From positions 28,671,580 to 28,735,579 of the forward strand of contig CM052355.1 in assembly GCA_028551475.1 (NCBI GenBank): 64,000 nt of DNA, read 5' to 3'. A program made the translations under genes and the position numbers. This stretch comes from Casuarina equisetifolia. Lineage: Eukaryota; Streptophyta; Magnoliopsida; Fagales; Casuarinaceae. The notes beneath the pieces are model-generated. The model saw nothing but the letters and a program-made list of their open reading frames with translations. It was not told the DNA's origin and did no database searches. Below, piece after piece: positions 59,966 to 64,000 of this stretch; within the stretch, counting starts at the first letter, position 1; each line of letters starts with the position of its first letter.

Positions 59966-62002
59966 ACGCTTGGGCTGGCGAGTTGTAATTGAGTTGCATT
60001 GGGCGAACATCTTTTTAATTTAATTGATTACTAAGGCATATATCTTGACAATGTAGGATAATCCACATCATTCATTAACAATATTAATTAGGAGATAATA
60101 AAGAGCTTGACATTTGTCTATAAGGTTTTTTCTTTATTTTTTAAATTTTTTTTATTTCTATTTAACCAATAAAAATTGAGATGACCTGTTACTATTTCCG
60201 CGTCAGAAATAAAAAATGACCTGCTTTCGAACGCTTTCTTCAAAATTTGTTAATTGCCTACTCTTGTTGGTCAATAAAGGCAGAAGCTGTGAGCTTACTT
60301 TCCTCTCGATCAAAGCCTTCCTCTTCGTCAACAACCAAAACCTTCCTCTTTGGACCACCATTTGCTTGTTTTCTAAAGGATATCACCTAACCCTACATTT
60401 TTTAAAGCAGAAAATTCCCCCCTCTTCCCCACAAACCTTTTTTTTTTTTGGAGGATGCCACCTACTCGTGCATATCCACCAAGAGAAGATTCTCTCCTCC
60501 CAACACTAACTTTTTTCTTTTTCTTTTTCGTTTTCCTGCTCTAAATTTGCTCCTGATGGAGAATCTTTTTCTTAGTATGAATTACACAAGGAATGTCACC
60601 TATTCCTATTTCCTTTCACAACCCGTAAAGTCGCAGAATTGCTTGCAACGCCAATAACCCAACCTGCCACTCAACCTACCAAGTCTTCCTAGTTTACAAG
60701 CTTGTGAACCTCCAATGGTGCCCGTGATCACTAGAAGAGTCTCTTCGTTTTCAATAACTCGATGGATATCCGATGCTTTCTTTCAGTTTCCGCATCGAAG
60801 ACACCGGCAAGAACTTATGGATGAAAACCTGGAACCAGAATGTGTTCTAGACTACATCCTGTCTCACCAGGGGGAAGTTGCGGTCAATCATATATGAAGT
60901 CAAGAACCCTGGGGTACGTGCTTGTCACGCCCAAGCACACCAAAATGGACTTGGGTAGGTGTTAAAAAAAGGCCAAGAACCCTAACCCTGTACGTGCTTG
61001 TCATGCCCAAGCACACCACAATGGACTTGGATTAAAGAAAAGATGTCGGCTAGACCCCAACCCACTACCTTCCAGCCAGATTTTGGAATTTGATGGAGGA
61101 GTCGTACCATTCATGGGCGTGTTGCTTTTCACACGCGACTCTTTTGAGTGCCCGTGACATCTGAAGTATCTTGGAAATTTTCGCCAGCTTTCCATAATGC
61201 CTGATACCCAGAGAATTCGATAAATACAATATGATTCAACTTCTTAAACCTTGACAGGACAGTGAAGAAGCTTCTTAGTCTCCTTGGCGCCCGCATCAGT
61301 GAACAAGGTTTTGATTGAGTCTTCAATGGACTCCGAGAGCCACCAGAAGGCCTCTTCATCTTCAACCTCCGGCTGGACACATGACATTTTTCTAAGTTTC
61401 TGTGGCCAAGATACCCGCCTTGGTTTTACGGGCCATCTACACAGGGATGTGGTAGACAAAGGTCTTGCTGTCTTTTTGGACGAAGAAAATCTGAGACGAG
61501 GAGAAACTATTCGTTCGGACCTCTTGGATGCAATACGAAAATCTCGATATGCAGTTGTCATAATCTCAAAGAACTATGCCTTCTCTTCCTGGTGCTTGGA
61601 TGAGCTAACCGAAATTGTGGAACGTAGGAAAAGGCGCCGGCTGAGTATTTATCCTGTTTTTTACATGGTAGATCCCTCCGAGGTAAGAAAAATAAGAGGA
61701 AATTTTTCATGCGCTTTTGATAAGCATGCAAAAGAAAAGATTGATGAAAAGCGCATGAAAAAATGGAAAGATGCTTTGAAAAATGTCGTTGGTATCTCCG
61801 GTTTGCACACGGGTAAAAGGTATTATTGCTGAACTTTTCTAGTTAGGCTAAACAAACGTAACTTTCGACTTATTTTGACATTAGTGCTAAAGTAGTATAA
61901 TATGTTTTGCAGGAAAGAAGCAGATGATGTAAAAGAAATCTGTGAATGGATTTCTTCAAAAATTCAGGCTAGTCGGCGTCAGAGTCAAATTAGAGAGGGA
62001 TT
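59966..62002 (+). repeat. Duplicated TIR block, unit B (partner of 52,541-54,552)
   Basis: The two blocks align over about 2.0 kb from ACGCTTGGGCTGGCGAG to the GATTAGA...GGGATT stretch in TIR exon 2, at roughly 95 per cent identity by eye. The hairpin pair recurs here at 60,918-60,938 and 60,994-61,014. Confidence 0.9.
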
Positions 62003-62015
62003 TGTTGAAGGTTGA
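61326..62015 (+). CDS. TIR-only protein, copy B, cut short by a copia LTR
   Basis: Exons 61326-61819 and 61913-62015, phase 2, 198 residues. The TIR domain is nearly identical to copy A: HDIFLSFCGQDTR, FLDEENLRRGETI, SKNYAFSSWCLDEL with the catalytic Glu, and YPVFYMVDPSEV. Exon 2 runs KEADDVKEICEWISSKIQAS, and after IREGF the frame enters the LTR starting at 62,003 and stops within five codons. The full TIR fold is kept, so a TIR-only product is possible, but the native tail is lost. If copy A's tail came from local repeat growth, this short form may be closer to a minimal TIR protein. It could equally be a pseudogene. Confidence 0.7.
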
Positions 62016-62277
62016 TGATTTTATCTTAATGTTATCATATATTGGGCCTAGAATAAGGCCTAATATATTTTCCTATATTATAAGATACTAGGGTTTTCCT
62101 TGTATAAGCCTTATTCATGTTTATATATAGCCTCTTAGGTTAACATGTAAATTAGAATAGGCGCACACTAAGAGTTCTTTTCTCTACGGCTTTGTTTTCT
62201 CTTGTAACTAGTTTGGTTTTGCTTGACTAATAAATAAGTTTTGATTCCAAACATACAAGAGTTCATCAAATTCTTCA
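62003..62277 (+). repeat. Copia-type LTR with adjacent primer-binding site
   Basis: Starts TGTTGAAGG and ends TTCTTCA, so TGAAG/CTTCA match as inverted ends. It is followed at 62,278 by TGGTATCAGAG, the tRNA-Met primer-binding motif of plant copia elements. Both mark plus-strand orientation. It lies inside TIR copy B exon 2. Confidence 0.85.
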
Positions 62278-64000
62278 TGGTATCAGAGATGGAATTTGAT
62301 TGGGTAGGAGAGATTACCTGAGTATCTGAATTAGGGTTAACTCTGATAACTTGTTGTGCAGGCTCCTCATCTTGAGATGACATCATAGGAAATTCTGAAG
62401 AATGGAACCCAGTCTTTATGTTTGTAAAAGGAAAAATATTTTCATGAAAATGAACATCACGACTCACAAAAAATTTCTTTTTTTTAATATCATAAAGTTT
62501 ATACCCTTTTTGCCCAAAAGGGTATCCCATGAAAATGCTAGGAATAGTTCAAGGAGCAAATTTGTCTTTATGCCCCACCATTGAAGCATAGCAAAGACAA
62601 CCGAAGACTCGAAGTCTAGAAAGGTCAGGAGCTTTCTCATGAATCATCTCATAAGGAGATTTTCCATATAAGACTGAAGAAGGAATGCGATTGATAATAT
62701 GCATGGCAGTGAGTATACACTTACCCCAAAAACATGTAAGCATGTGACTTTGAAATTTTAATGCTCGTGCAACATCTAATAAGTGATGATGTTTACGTTC
62801 TACCATACCATTCTGTTATGGGGTATATACACATGAACTTTCATGCATTATACCCCGCGATAAAAACAATTTGTCACATGAGGAATTAAAGAAATCAGTT
62901 GCATTATCAGAACGAATGCATTTGATTCCAATGCTAAAATGATTTTGAATTGTGTTAAAGAAACGTTCCAAATGTAAAATTGTTTCAGTCTTATGTTTCA
63001 TGAGGAAAGTCCAAGTCCCTCGTGAAAAATCATCAACAATGGTTAGAAAATATTTTGAATCATCATAATTTGAGGCATGATATGGTCCCCCAATGTCCAC
63101 ATGGATTAAATCAAAAATATTTTTGACATTTTCAGTGCGAACAGTGAATGGATCACGTGTTTTCTTAGCAAGAGGACAAACAGAGCAATGGAAATCAGAA
63201 GATGGAAAATCTTTGAAATCATTCAAAAATTTAAATTTAGATAAAGACATATGACCAAGTGTTGAATGTCATAAATGAAAATTAAGGTCATTACATGCTG
63301 AAGTAATTGAAAGGGCCGGTGCAATACCAGAAAATTTGCTAACATGCTTATTCCTAGGGTGCAAGAAAAAATAAAGTCCATGTCGCATTCTATCAATTCC
63401 CTTAACATCACCCATCAAGAGGTCCTGAAACACACACAAATCAGCATAGAAAACCACTAAACAGTTATTCTCAGCAGTGAATTTAGCTACGGACAATAAA
63501 TTATATTTGAAATCACGAGAATAAAGAACGGTATATAATTTTAAACCATCAGCGAGGGTTATGGAACCAGTGTGGTTGACATGGGTTAGTTCCCTATTTG
63601 GCAGTTTAACAGATTTAGACTTAGACATGCATTTAACAGGAAATTTTAAGCAATTAAAATCTTCAGTAATATGATCACTGGCCCCACTATCTATAATCCA
63701 AATGTAAGGAAAAGATTCTAAAATACCTGTTCCATTAGCATGAGAGGTCCTACCATAGTCTTCCTTGATCAGATGGATAATGCGCTCATACTGCTCTAGT
63801 GTAAAAGTGCAGTGACTAGGCTCAACAGTAGCCAAATTAATAGTGGAATTACTAGTAAAATTCTTGTGACCCGGAGGATAGCCGTTAAGCTTATAACAAG
63901 CTTCCTTCTTATGTCCAAAAAGCTGACAATGCTCACATTGAGGTCCTTTAAGATGATAACAACTTTCCATGTGGTGCCCCTTTCGTCCACAATGCTCACA
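62003..64000 (-). mobile_element. Ty1/copia fossil, partial, right end outside window
   Basis: Minus-strand copia parts from right to left: gag end with a CCHC knuckle (CEHCQLFGHKKEAC, about 63,900), protease with IIDSGASDH (about 63,690), GAG-pre-integrase, integrase core (62,816-63,250, then 62,549-62,806 with RVFGCLCY). The reverse transcriptase is not seen. At its left end a 275-bp LTR and primer-binding site point the other way (see the LTR entry), so the piece is rearranged or composite. It is broken, with several breaks, but less decayed than the gypsy fossil. Confidence 0.85.

Overview
This window is nuclear DNA of a flowering plant, almost certainly a eudicot: AT-rich, intron-dense, with plant-type genes (RNA polymerase III largest subunit, an early nodulin-like phytocyanin, a Switch 2 class SNF2 ATPase, TIR-domain genes) set among decayed LTR retrotransposons, a LINE and tRNA-derived SINEs. 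TIR-type immune genes argue against a grass. All assignments come from reading translations and splice signals by eye; no database search was run.

Layout. 106-10,333 (minus): the first 15 exons of NRPC1, which runs off the left edge. 14,015-17,463: three decayed extra copies of the NRPC1 5' end. 18,300-21,450 (minus): a very old Ty3/gypsy fossil. 23,850-29,187 (minus): a younger Ty1/copia fossil with both LTRs. 32,300-39,370: a cytosolic seryl-tRNA synthetase gene (plus), recently broken, between two old inverted repeat arms. 40,590-41,364 (minus): a two-exon early nodulin-like protein. 43,611-49,904 (plus): a complete eight-exon Switch 2/CHR9-type ATPase. 50,582-50,694: a SINE with clear target-site duplications. 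51,504-62,015: a duplicated module made of a THG1 (tRNA-His guanylyltransferase) fragment plus a TIR-only gene; copy A has a strange repeat-encoded C-terminal tail, copy B carries a LINE and is cut by a copia LTR. 62,003-64,000: part of another Ty1/copia fossil.

How it fits together. The intact-looking host genes are NRPC1 (partial), the nodulin-like gene, the Switch 2 ATPase and TIR copy A; they are not obviously one pathway. Three loci belong to tRNA biology (NRPC1, SerRS, THG1), two of them now pseudogenes, which is probably coincidence. The most unusual points are a histidine-to-proline change at an expected zinc ligand of NRPC1 (an old local copy still has histidine), the freshly broken SerRS gene, and the TIR gene whose C-terminus is a charged minisatellite-encoded tail.
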